A program made the translations under genes and the position numbers. Below are positions 1-7,365 of a DNA stretch of 14,876 nt, piece by piece. The DNA is taken from assembly GCA_035718085.1 (NCBI GenBank), contig DASTHS010000182.1, positions 1-14,876 on the forward strand, read 5' to 3'. Source of the DNA: DASTHS01 sp035718085. Its GTDB lineage: Bacteria; Actinomycetota; Acidimicrobiia; Acidimicrobiales; Palsa-688. The notes below the pieces were generated by a model. It searched no databases and had not been told where the DNA came from. It saw nothing but the letters and a program-made list of their open reading frames with translations. Positions within the stretch are counted from its first letter, which is position 1, and each line of letters opens with the position of its first letter.

Positions 1-62
1 AGCGCGTGGCGCAGCTCGGCGAGCTCGGCGGAGTGGCTGGCGGCGGCCGCGGTGACGTCCAT
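1..62 (-). CDS. N-terminal fragment of an unidentified protein, cut by the window edge
   Basis: An ATG on the minus strand at 62-60 opens a frame that stays open to the edge and encodes MDVTAAAASHSAELAELRHA. Every codon ends in G or C, as in the real genes nearby, and the frame points away from the gene starting at 176, giving a divergent pair. A TACACA hexamer lies 6 nt before the ATG, a spacing like that of the leaderless starts elsewhere here, but it departs from TANNNT at the last base. The Ala/Glu/Leu-rich start could be an amphipathic helix. Twenty residues are too few to name a family, and any link to the neighbouring signalling genes is a guess. The fragment could also be a chance open frame, since open frames are common at this GC content. 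Confidence 0.4.
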   Translation of the reverse strand, partial: MDVTAAAASHSAELAELRHA

Positions 63-163
63 GACCCGTGTGTACCAGCTGCGGGCGGGCGGCGAGCGCC
101 GGCCGCCCCCACCGCCGGTCACCGTGCGCGGCGGTCACGACACCGTGGGTGCAGGCCGGTTGC

Positions 164-175
164 TAGCGTGCCGCC
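164..175 (+). promoter_or_regulatory. Likely leaderless promoter (-10 TAGCGT) of the PAS-GAF-SpoIIE gene
   Basis: TAGCGT at 164-169 ends 6 nt before the ATG at 176. This is where the -10 element lies when transcription starts at the start codon, as is common in actinobacteria. No Shine-Dalgarno sequence is visible before this ATG. The same hexamer at nearly the same spacing precedes the dioxygenase-like gene at 6249, which supports the call. No clear -35 box is visible. Confidence 0.55.
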
Positions 176-1903
176 ATGGGAGGGGAAGGGGCGCGCGAGG
201 GGGGTGCCGCGCGCGGCGGCGCGCCGGCGGGCGCCCCCGACGCGCTCCCCGCGACGTTCCTGGCTGCGGTGGTCGAGGCGTCGCCCGACGGGGTGCTGGC
301 CGTGTCGCCCGACCGCACCGTGCTGGCGGTCAACCGCCGCTTCAGCGAGATGTGGCGCCTCGCCGACGACGCCGTTCGGGTCGGCGACACCTCACCGGCG
401 CTGACCGGGCTGCAGGCCGCCTTGCTGCGCGACCCGGCCGGCTTCGAGGCCGCCATCCGGTGGGGGCACGAGCACCCGACCGAGACCCAGCAGCTCGACC
501 TCGACCTCACCGACGGGCGCGCCATCGAGGCATGGGGCGCCCCGGTGCTCGACCGGGCCGGCCGCTACCTGGGCCGCATCTGGCACATGCGCGACGTCAC
601 CCACCGCCGCCGGGGCGCCGCCGCCCAGGTGGCGCTCGCCGAGCGGCTGGCGACCGCCGAGCGGGCCCAGCGGTTCCTGCTGGCGTGTGCCGACGCGCTG
701 GCCCGTTCCAGCGGGTTCTCCGGCTCGCTGCGCGCCCTGGCCGGCGCCGCCGTGCCCACCCTTGGCGACCTGTGCCTCATCGACGTGGTCGCCGAGCGCG
801 GCGGCGTGCGCCGGGTGGCCGCCGTGCACGCCGACCCCTCGCTCCAGGCCCTGGCCGCCCACCTGGAGGCATGGCCGCCCGACCCCGCCGGCGACCACCC
901 GGCGGTGGTGGCCATGCGCGAGCGCCGGTCGCGCCTGGGCTCGGAGGTGCCGCCCGGGCTGCTGGCCACGACCACCCGCGGCGCGCCCCACCTCGAGGTG
1001 CTCGAGGCCCTGCGGGCCGACAGCTACATGTCGGTGCCGCTCCTGGCCGGCGACGTCGTGCTCGGCGCGGTCACCCTCGTCACCACCGGGTCGGGTCGCC
1101 AGCTCTCCGCCGACGACCTGGCGCTGGCCGAGGAGCTGGCCGGCCGCGTCGTGCGGGTCGTGGCCAAGGAACGCCGCTTCGACCAGGAGCACCAGGCCGC
1201 CCACACCTTGCAGGCCAGCCTGCTGCCGGCCCACCCCGAGGTGCCGGCCGGCTTCGAGGTGGCGGTGCGCTACCTGCCCGCCACCCGCCAGGCGGAGGTC
1301 GGCGGCGACTTCTGGGACGTCGCCGCCCACCCCGCCGGCGCCGGCATCGCCCTGGCCGTCGGCGACGTGGAGGGCCACGACATGGTCGCCGCCGCCCAGA
1401 TGGCCCAGCTGCGCAGCGCCCTTCGGGCCCTGCGCCCCGGCACCGACGGCAGCGGCGGCCTCCTGGCTGCGGTGCGGCGCGTGTGGGACGACCTGGCCCT
1501 CCCCCGTCTGGCCACCGCCTTGGTGGCCACCATCGACGACACCGGCCTGCTCCGGGCGGCGTCGGCCGGCCACCCGCCCCCGCTGCTGGTGGAACCCGGC
1601 GCCGCCCGGTCGCTCGACGTGCCCGTCGACGTGCCCCTCGGCGTCGCCCCCGGCGCCGCCGGCGCCCCTCGCCCGCTGGAGGTGCGGCTGGCCGCCGGTG
1701 CCGCGCTGGTGCTCTACACCGACGGGCTCGTCGAACGGCGCGACGCCGCCTTCGACGCAGGGGTCGCCGCCCTGGCCGCCCGCGCCGCGGCCGCCGCTCG
1801 CACCACCCCCGAGACCCTCGCCGACCACCTCCTCGAAGGGGTCGTCGACGAGGACCGCGCCGACGACGTCGCCCTGCTGGTGGTGCGCCGCGCCTCCGGG
1901 TGA
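176..1903 (+). CDS. PAS-GAF-SpoIIE (PP2C-type) serine phosphatase
   Basis: This 575-residue protein appears soluble. Its layout is a disordered Gly/Ala-rich start (1-25), a PAS sensor domain (about 28-145, including SPDGVLAV and NRRFSEMW), a short helical linker, a GAF-like domain (about 165-335) and a SpoIIE/RsbU-type phosphatase (about 345-572). The metal-binding motifs are intact: EVGGDFWD with Asp378, GDVEGHD with Asp397, LYTDGLVERR with Asp516, and ADDVALLV with Asp563/564. SAGHPPPLL (463-471) is also typical. Proteins of this family dephosphorylate STAS anti-anti-sigma factors in response to a signal sensed by PAS or GAF domains; the signal and target here are unknown. The ATG at 176 is chosen because TAGCGT lies 6 nt upstream. 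A second SpoIIE gene follows in the same direction. No STAS partner or sigma factor is in view. Confidence 0.92.
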   Translation: MGGEGAREGGAARGGAPAGAPDALPATFLAAVVEASPDGVLAVSPDRTVLAVNRRFSEMWRLADDAVRVGDTSPALTGLQAALLRDPAGFEAAIRWGHEHPTETQQLDLDLTDGRAIEAWGAPVLDRAGRYLGRIWHMRDVTHRRRGAAAQVALAERLATAERAQRFLLACADALARSSGFSGSLRALAGAAVPTLGDLCLIDVVAERGGVRRVAAVHADPSLQALAAHLEAWPPDPAGDHPAVVAMRERRSRLGSEVPPGLLATTTRGAPHLEVLEALRADSYMSVPLLAGDVVLGAVTLVTTGSGRQLSADDLALAEELAGRVVRVVAKERRFDQEHQAAHTLQASLLPAHPEVPAGFEVAVRYLPATRQAEVGGDFWDVAAHPAGAGIALAVGDVEGHDMVAAAQMAQLRSALRALRPGTDGSGGLLAAVRRVWDDLALPRLATALVATIDDTGLLRAASAGHPPPLLVEPGAARSLDVPVDVPLGVAPGAAGAPRPLEVRLAAGAALVLYTDGLVERRDAAFDAGVAALAARAAAAARTTPETLADHLLEGVVDEDRADDVALLVVRRASG

Positions 1904-1923
1904 CGGCCGGAGGCCACCGGCGG

Positions 1924-1934
1924 TACCGTCGGCA
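1924..1934 (+). promoter_or_regulatory. Possible leaderless promoter (-10 TACCGT) ahead of the second phosphatase
   Basis: TACCGT at 1924-1929 lies 5 nt before a GTG at 1935 and 8 nt before an ATG at 1938. This resembles the leaderless arrangement of other genes in the window. The frame it would start ends at TAG 1962-1964, just before the GTG used by the phosphatase. No good Shine-Dalgarno sequence precedes that GTG. Confidence 0.35.
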
Positions 1935-1964
1935 GTGATGACGGTGCGCCGGGTGACCCCGTAG
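1935..1964 (+). CDS. Putative 9-codon leader ORF, or a 5' end broken by a nonsense codon
   Basis: GTG at 1935 (or ATG at 1938) begins a frame encoding MMTVRRVTP and ending at TAG 1962-1964. The very next codon, in the same frame, is the GTG at 1965 that starts the HATPase-GAF-GAF-SpoIIE protein. A TACCGT -10-like hexamer sits where a leaderless start would need it. Either this is a tiny leader peptide whose termination couples to initiation at the adjacent GTG, or it is the original N-terminus of the large protein interrupted by a TAG. The sequence cannot decide between these, and a chance short ORF is also possible. Confidence 0.3.
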   Translation: MMTVRRVTP

Positions 1965-4637
1965 GTGGTCGCGCTCACCGAGCTCCGCCTCGAGGCCGGC
2001 CCCGAGGCGGTGGGCCGCGCCCGGTCTCACGTGCGGGCCAGCCTGGCCACCGCGCCCCCGGGGGTGGTCGAGGACGCCGCGCTGGTCGCCAGCGAGCTGG
2101 TCACCAACGCCGTGCTGCACGGTGAGCCGCCCGTCGTGCTGCGGGTGCGGCCGGGGCCCCCGGCCCGCGTCGAGGTGCACGACGCCGGCCGCTCGGCGCC
2201 CATCGTGGTCGGCGCCGACGCCGACGCCATGACCGGGCGGGGCCTGGCCATGGTCCGGGCCCTCACCGGGCGCTTCGGCGTCGACCGGCTGCCGGCCGGC
2301 GGCAAGGTGGTGTGGGCGGAGCTGGGCTACGACGGTCACGACGACCCCGCCCCCGCCGTCGGTGCCGCCGAGGCGGAGGTCGACGTCGACGCGCTGCTGG
2401 CGGCGTGGGCCGACGACGACGTGGTCGACCAGACCCGCTACACGGTGCGCCTCGGCGCGGTGTCGACCGAGCTGCTGCTGGCGGCCAAGGCCCACATCGA
2501 CAACCTGGTACGTGAGCTGGTGCTCGTCGGTGAGGGGGCCGGCGACACCGAGTTGGCGCCGGAGCTGGCGGAGCTCATCCGCTCGGTGCGCGTCGACTTC
2601 GCCGAGGCCCGCGCTTCGATCAAGCGCCAGGCGGCGGCCGCCTCGGCGCGGGGGGCCGCGCTCACCGATCTCGAGCTGCACCTCCCCGCCAGCGCCGCCG
2701 CCGCCGGCGAGCGCTACCTGGCCGCCCTCGACCACGCCGACCGCTACGCCCGCTCGGCGCACCTGCTCACGCTGGCGCCACCGCCGACCCACCGGGTGTT
2801 CCGCCGCTGGTACATCGGCTCGCTCGTCGAGCAGCTGCGCGCCCTGCGCGACGGGCGGGAGCCGCCGGCGCCGCGCGCCTTCCAGTCGGTGCTGTCCGAC
2901 GAGGTCGGGCGGCTGGCCTCCGCCGCCGAGGCGTCGACGCGCCTGGCGCTGCTGCAAGACGTGGCCCGCCAGCTCGCCGACATCCACGACGCAGCGGTGA
3001 TGGCCCGGGTGGTGGTCGACCGGGCCGTCGAGGTGCTGGGCGTCGAGTCGGCGCGCGTCCGCCTGGTCGACGCCGACCGCATGCTGCGTTCGGTGGCGGC
3101 AGCCGGCCCGCTCGCCGCTGCGGGGGTCGGCTACGACGACTACCCCCTCGACAGCGAGGTGGCGGGGGCGGTGGCCGTGCGCACCGCCACCCCGGTGGTG
3201 CTGCCCGACCTGGCCGCCCGCTTCCGCGACAGCCGCCTGCTGCGCAGCCCCTACCCGTCGGGCCACACGGCGTACGCCGCGCCGCTGGTCGTCGGCGACG
3301 CCGCGTTCGGGTTGCTCACCGTGGTCGTCGCCACCGGCGAGATGACCACCGAATCCGAGCTGGCCTTGGTGGTCTCCCTCGCCGACGTGCTCGCCCAGGC
3401 CATCAAGCGGGTGGAGCTGGCGGTCAGCGACGCCGAGACCCGCTCGTCGCTGCGCCTGCTCGCCGACGCCACCGAGCTGCTGATCGGCCCGGACGACCCC
3501 GACGAGGTGCTCGAGCGGCTGGCCGCCCTGGCGGTGCCCCGCCTCGGCGACTGGTGCACCGTCTACATCGGCGCCGGCGACCACCTGCGACGCGCCGCCG
3601 TGGCCGTCGACGGCAACCCGGACCTGGCCGCCCGCATGCGCGCCATGCCCCTCCCCCTCGACCTCGACGTGCCCCAGACCCGGGTGTTCCGCACCGGCGT
3701 CGCCGAGTGGGTCGCGACCCCCCTCCGACCGATCGTCCGGTCGATCTACCCCGGCGTCGACCCCGCGGCGATCGGCGACCTCGACCGCGCCAGCGGGGCG
3801 GCGGCCCCCATCGAGCTGCGCGGTGAGCGCATCGGGGTCATCGCCCTCACCTTCCTCGGCGGTCGCGCCGCGTCGCCGGCGGTGCTCGACACCCTCGCCG
3901 GTCTCGGCGCCCGAGCCGCCATCGCCTACGACACCGCCCGTCGCGCCAGCCACCAGCGCCAGGTGCTCGACACGTTGGTTCGCGCCCTGCTGCCCGACCC
4001 GGCGCCGACCGTGCCCGGCTACCGGCTGGCCGTGCGGCACCTGGCCGCCGGGGAGGCGGCCGGCGACTGGTGGGAGGCCGACACCCTCCGCGACGGCTCG
4101 GTGCTCGTCGGCATCGGCGACGCCGCCGGCCACGGCATCGCCGCCGTGTCGCGCATGGCCCAGCTGCGCCAGGGCGCCCGCGCCCTGGCCGCGGTGACCG
4201 CGGACCCCGCCGAGCTGCTCGAGCTGCTCGACCGGGGATTCGACGGGTTCGCCACCGCGCTCTACGGGCGCCTCGACCCTTCCACCGGCACGCTGACGTG
4301 GGCCAGCGCCGGGCACGTGCCGCCGTTGCTGGCCCGGGCCGACGGCACCGTCGACGTGCTGCCCGGCGCCACCCGCCCCGCCCTCGGCGCGCCCGGCGAC
4401 TGGCGGGCGGCGCCGCGCCGCACCGCGCTCGGCCCCGGCGACACGCTCGTGCTCACCACCGACGGGGTCGTCGAACGGCGCGGCGAGTCGATCGACGACG
4501 GTCTCGCCCGGCTGCGGACGTCGCTGACCGCGGCGGCCGGCCTCACCGTCGACGAGCTCGCCGACCGGCTGGTGAGCGACCACTGTGGCGACCGTGCCGA
4601 CGACTGCTGCCTCCTGGTCGTGCGCCGCGGCGGCTGA
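1965..4637 (+). CDS. HATPase-GAF-GAF-SpoIIE protein: anti-sigma-kinase-like domain fused to a PP2C phosphatase
   Basis: This is an 890-residue protein. An RsbW-like ATPase (about 1-122) has an N-box ELVTNAV (44-50), a modified G1 box HDAGRSAP (72-79, normally DxGxG) and a G2 box TGRGLAMV (90-97). A mostly helical stretch (about 135-315), which I do not recognise, follows. Then come GAF-like domains at about 325-485 and 495-658, and a SpoIIE phosphatase at about 665-887. Its acidic metal ligands are present: Asp701 in AAGDWWEA, Asp719 in GDAAGHG, Asp833 in TTDGVVERR and Asp879/880 in ADDCCLLV. The usual GGDWYD reads AGDWWE. In this superfamily HATPase domains phosphorylate STAS proteins or bind sigma factors, and SpoIIE domains reverse the phosphorylation. 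The GTG at 1965 directly follows an in-frame TAG, so it is the earliest possible start. It is probably expressed with the genes on either side. Confidence 0.9.
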   Translation: MVALTELRLEAGPEAVGRARSHVRASLATAPPGVVEDAALVASELVTNAVLHGEPPVVLRVRPGPPARVEVHDAGRSAPIVVGADADAMTGRGLAMVRALTGRFGVDRLPAGGKVVWAELGYDGHDDPAPAVGAAEAEVDVDALLAAWADDDVVDQTRYTVRLGAVSTELLLAAKAHIDNLVRELVLVGEGAGDTELAPELAELIRSVRVDFAEARASIKRQAAAASARGAALTDLELHLPASAAAAGERYLAALDHADRYARSAHLLTLAPPPTHRVFRRWYIGSLVEQLRALRDGREPPAPRAFQSVLSDEVGRLASAAEASTRLALLQDVARQLADIHDAAVMARVVVDRAVEVLGVESARVRLVDADRMLRSVAAAGPLAAAGVGYDDYPLDSEVAGAVAVRTATPVVLPDLAARFRDSRLLRSPYPSGHTAYAAPLVVGDAAFGLLTVVVATGEMTTESELALVVSLADVLAQAIKRVELAVSDAETRSSLRLLADATELLIGPDDPDEVLERLAALAVPRLGDWCTVYIGAGDHLRRAAVAVDGNPDLAARMRAMPLPLDLDVPQTRVFRTGVAEWVATPLRPIVRSIYPGVDPAAIGDLDRASGAAAPIELRGERIGVIALTFLGGRAASPAVLDTLAGLGARAAIAYDTARRASHQRQVLDTLVRALLPDPAPTVPGYRLAVRHLAAGEAAGDWWEADTLRDGSVLVGIGDAAGHGIAAVSRMAQLRQGARALAAVTADPAELLELLDRGFDGFATALYGRLDPSTGTLTWASAGHVPPLLARADGTVDVLPGATRPALGAPGDWRAAPRRTALGPGDTLVLTTDGVVERRGESIDDGLARLRTSLTAAAGLTVDELADRLVSDHCGDRADDCCLLVVRRGG

Positions 4638-4655
4638 CCGCCACCGGCCGCGGCG

Positions 4656-5480
4656 GTGACCCACCCCGTCGTCACCGACCTGTTCCGCGCCGCGGATCTC
4701 ACCGGCGTGTTCACCAACGCGCTGCTCGGGGGGCTGATCGCCCGCGAGGAGGAGCTCGACCCGGTGGGCTTCGCCACCCTGGCCGCGCTGTCGGGCCTCG
4801 GCGGCGGCATCGTCCGCGACGTGCTCCTGGCCCACGGCACCCCCGTCGCCCTCACCGACTACGCCTACCTGACCACGGCGTTGGCCGGCGCCGCGGTCAG
4901 CTTCCTGGTGCCCGTCCGGGGGCGGGCGTGGGAGCGGGTGTGGCCGGTCATCGACGCCGTCGCCCTCGGCACCTGGGCGGCCACCGGCGCCCAGAAGACC
5001 CTCGACGTCGGGCTGGGCTGGCTGCCCGCCCTGCTGCTGGGCACGATCACCGCCGTCGGCGGCGGCGCCATCCGCGACGTGGTGCTGCGCCGGGTGCCCA
5101 CGGTGCTGGGCGGCAACACCCTCTACGCCACGTGCGCCGTGGCCGCCGCCGGCCTGCTGGTCGCCTGCAGCGACACCGGCCACCCCGAGATCGGGCTGGT
5201 GGCCGCCACCGCCCTCGGCGCCACCCTGTGCCTGCTGGCCCGCTGGCGGGGCTGGATGCTGCCGGCGGGTGGGGCTAGAGGTTGGTCTCGTCGGCGGGCA
5301 CGGGGGGCAGCGGGGGCGCCCCGCGCTGCCCGGCTCGGTCGCCGTCGCCCCCGTCGGCTGCCCCGGGGGGCGCCGCGCCGGGACCGGACGCCCCGCCGGC
5401 CCGACCCGCCGCCGCGCCCGCCAGGCCGGCCGGGCCCGCCGGGCCCGCCGGGCCATCGGGATCAGCCGAGCCCACCGTGA
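4656..5480 (+). CDS. TRIC/UPF0126-family membrane protein with an aberrant basic C-terminal tail
   Basis: Residues 1 to about 205 are a typical UPF0126 (YicG/YadS) protein, the prokaryotic relatives of trimeric intracellular cation (TRIC) channels. They form several hydrophobic helices and two internal repeats carrying the hallmark GGG-x-x-RD: GGGIVRD (49-55) and GGGAIRD (135-141). Homologues form potassium-permeable channels in the cytoplasmic membrane, though a specific role here is unknown. The family normally ends near WRGWMLP (198-203). This frame instead continues for about 70 Arg/Pro-rich residues, antisense to the last 206 bp of the dioxygenase-like gene, with poorer G/C bias at third positions. 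One extra G in the GGGG run at 5271-5274 would bring TAG 5276-5278 into frame and give a protein of 207 residues ending in PAGGG. The natural end is therefore probably about 5278. The GTG start lies 18 bp after the preceding stop and has no strong Shine-Dalgarno sequence. Confidence 0.85.
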   Translation: MTHPVVTDLFRAADLTGVFTNALLGGLIAREEELDPVGFATLAALSGLGGGIVRDVLLAHGTPVALTDYAYLTTALAGAAVSFLVPVRGRAWERVWPVIDAVALGTWAATGAQKTLDVGLGWLPALLLGTITAVGGGAIRDVVLRRVPTVLGGNTLYATCAVAAAGLLVACSDTGHPEIGLVAATALGATLCLLARWRGWMLPAGGARGWSRRRARGAAGAPRAARLGRRRPRRLPRGAPRRDRTPRRPDPPPRPPGRPGPPGPPGHRDQPSPP

Positions 5481-6249
5481 ACGACGTCATCGACAGCGAC
5501 CCCATGGCGTAGCCGTCGACGAGCACGTCGGCCCGCTCGCCCCGCCCGTCGGCCAGGCCGGCCACGTAGAGCAGCGGGATGAAGTGGTCGGGGGTCGGCA
5601 CGGCCAGGGCGAAGTCGGCGTGGTCGACCACCCCGAGGATGTCGCCGGGCGACGAGGTCATCACCTCGACCACCCGCTCGTCGAAGCGCCGGGCCCAGTC
5701 GAAGCCGGCGTCGGGACGGCTCCAGTCGATGCGGCGCAGGTTGTGCACCACGTTGCCGCTGCCGACCACGACGACGCCGTCGTCGAGCAGCGGCGCCAGC
5801 CGGCGGCCCAGGTCGAGGTGGTACGACAGCGGCTCGGTGGCGTTGATGGCCAGCTGCACCACCGGCACGTCGGCGTCGGGGTACATGTGCACCAGCACCG
5901 ACCAGGTGCCGTGGTCGAGGCCCCAGCTGTCGTTGTCGAGGCCGGCCCACGTGGGCGCCAGCAGCTCGGCGACCCGTCCGGCCAGCCCAGGGTCGCCCGG
6001 GGCCGGGTAGTCGACGGCGAACAGCTCGTCGGGGAAGCCGTAGAAGTCGTGGATCGTCCGCGGGGCGGCCATCGCCGTCACCGCCGTGGCGTTGGTGTAC
6101 CAGTGCGCCGATACCACCACCACGCCCGCCGGCCGGCCGACCGCCGCGCCCAGCGCCCCCCACGCCCGGGTGTAGCGGTTGTCGTCGAGGGCGTTCATCG
6201 GGGTGCCGTGGCCCACGAACGCGGCCGGCACCCGGGGCATCCCGGTCAC
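5275..6249 (-). CDS. LigB-superfamily extradiol dioxygenase, 4,5-DOPA-dioxygenase-like (YgiD family)
   Basis: The 324-residue frame matches the class III extradiol dioxygenases related to plant 4,5-DOPA dioxygenase and E. coli YgiD, which cleave catechol-type rings using a histidine-bound metal. Visible family motifs are VGHGTPMNAL (His14), VVVSAHWYT (His49), GSGNVVHNL (His169), PTPDHFIPLLY (His222) and the C-terminal GSLSMTSF (250-257). The real substrate is unknown. Residues 264-324 are an added collagen-like tail rich in Pro, Ala and Gly, beginning PDGPAGPAGPAGLAG; its third codon positions remain G/C-rich, so it looks translated. The GTG at 6249 is chosen because TAGCGT lies 7 nt upstream; an ATG at 6240 (MPRVPAAF) is the alternative. 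The gene is divergent from an aldo/keto reductase and converges on the TRIC gene, overlapping its frame. Confidence 0.85.
   Translation of the reverse strand: MTGMPRVPAAFVGHGTPMNALDDNRYTRAWGALGAAVGRPAGVVVVSAHWYTNATAVTAMAAPRTIHDFYGFPDELFAVDYPAPGDPGLAGRVAELLAPTWAGLDNDSWGLDHGTWSVLVHMYPDADVPVVQLAINATEPLSYHLDLGRRLAPLLDDGVVVVGSGNVVHNLRRIDWSRPDAGFDWARRFDERVVEVMTSSPGDILGVVDHADFALAVPTPDHFIPLLYVAGLADGRGERADVLVDGYAMGSLSMTSFTVGSADPDGPAGPAGPAGLAGAAAGRAGGASGPGAAPPGAADGGDGDRAGQRGAPPLPPVPADETNL
5432..5454. repeat. Short tandem repeat of GGGCCCGCC
   Basis: Two exact 9-bp units GGGCCCGCC at 5432-5440 and 5441-5449 are followed by a partial copy, GGGCC, at 5450-5454. On the minus strand they encode the PAGPAGPAG part of the dioxygenase-like protein's tail. 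The unit can also pair with itself, so it could form secondary structure between the two convergent genes. Confidence 0.6.
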
Positions 6250-6262
6250 AGCCCCGACGCTA
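6250..6262 (-). promoter_or_regulatory. Likely leaderless promoter (-10 TAGCGT) of the dioxygenase-like gene
   Basis: On the minus strand TAGCGT occupies 6262-6257, followed by 7 nt and then the GTG at 6249. The hexamer is identical to the one before the gene at 176. No Shine-Dalgarno sequence is evident. Confidence 0.55.
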
Positions 6263-6270
6263 CCGGCGCC

Positions 6271-6305
6271 ACCGCCGCGCCGGTCCGGGGCGCCGGCGCG
6301 GCGGT
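6271..6305. promoter_or_regulatory. Perfect 13-bp inverted repeat between two divergent promoters (candidate operator)
   Basis: ACCGCCGCGCCGG (6271-6283) and its exact reverse complement (6293-6305) are separated by 9 nt. The dyad starts 9 bp upstream of the -10 box of the dioxygenase-like gene and ends 22 bp upstream of the -10 box of the aldo/keto reductase. A repressor or activator bound here could control both genes. Dyads made only of G and C arise easily in such DNA, so the operator role is inference. Confidence 0.4.
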
Positions 6306-6327
6306 CCCGGTTGCCCCCGGGCGTTCC

Positions 6328-6340
6328 TACGATGGCCGGC
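6328..6340 (+). promoter_or_regulatory. Likely leaderless promoter (-10 TACGAT) of the first aldo/keto reductase
   Basis: TACGAT at 6328-6333 ends 7 nt before the ATG at 6341. There is no Shine-Dalgarno sequence. An in-frame ATG at 6332 overlaps the hexamer and is unlikely to be the start. Confidence 0.55.
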
Positions 6341-7321
<981 letters not shown>

Positions 7322-7365
7322 CCACGGGGCGCCGGCGGCCGCCGGCGTGGCAGGGTGGGACGGCG

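Noticed and set aside
116..147. Direct repeats CGGTCAC (116-122 and 132-138) with CACCGTG copies upstream of the gene at 176
   Set aside because: Short and close to what GC-rich composition gives by chance; not supported by placement relative to a promoter.
52..1938. Long plus-strand frame offset from the PAS-GAF-SpoIIE gene
   Set aside because: Arg/Gly/Pro-rich shadow without domains; the true frame carries all SpoIIE motifs.
1080..5456. Open frame of 1458 codons on the minus strand across both phosphatases and the TRIC gene
   Set aside because: Gly/His/Gln/Arg low-complexity translation with no domain; it is antisense to three recognised genes and reflects the scarcity of stop codons at this GC content.
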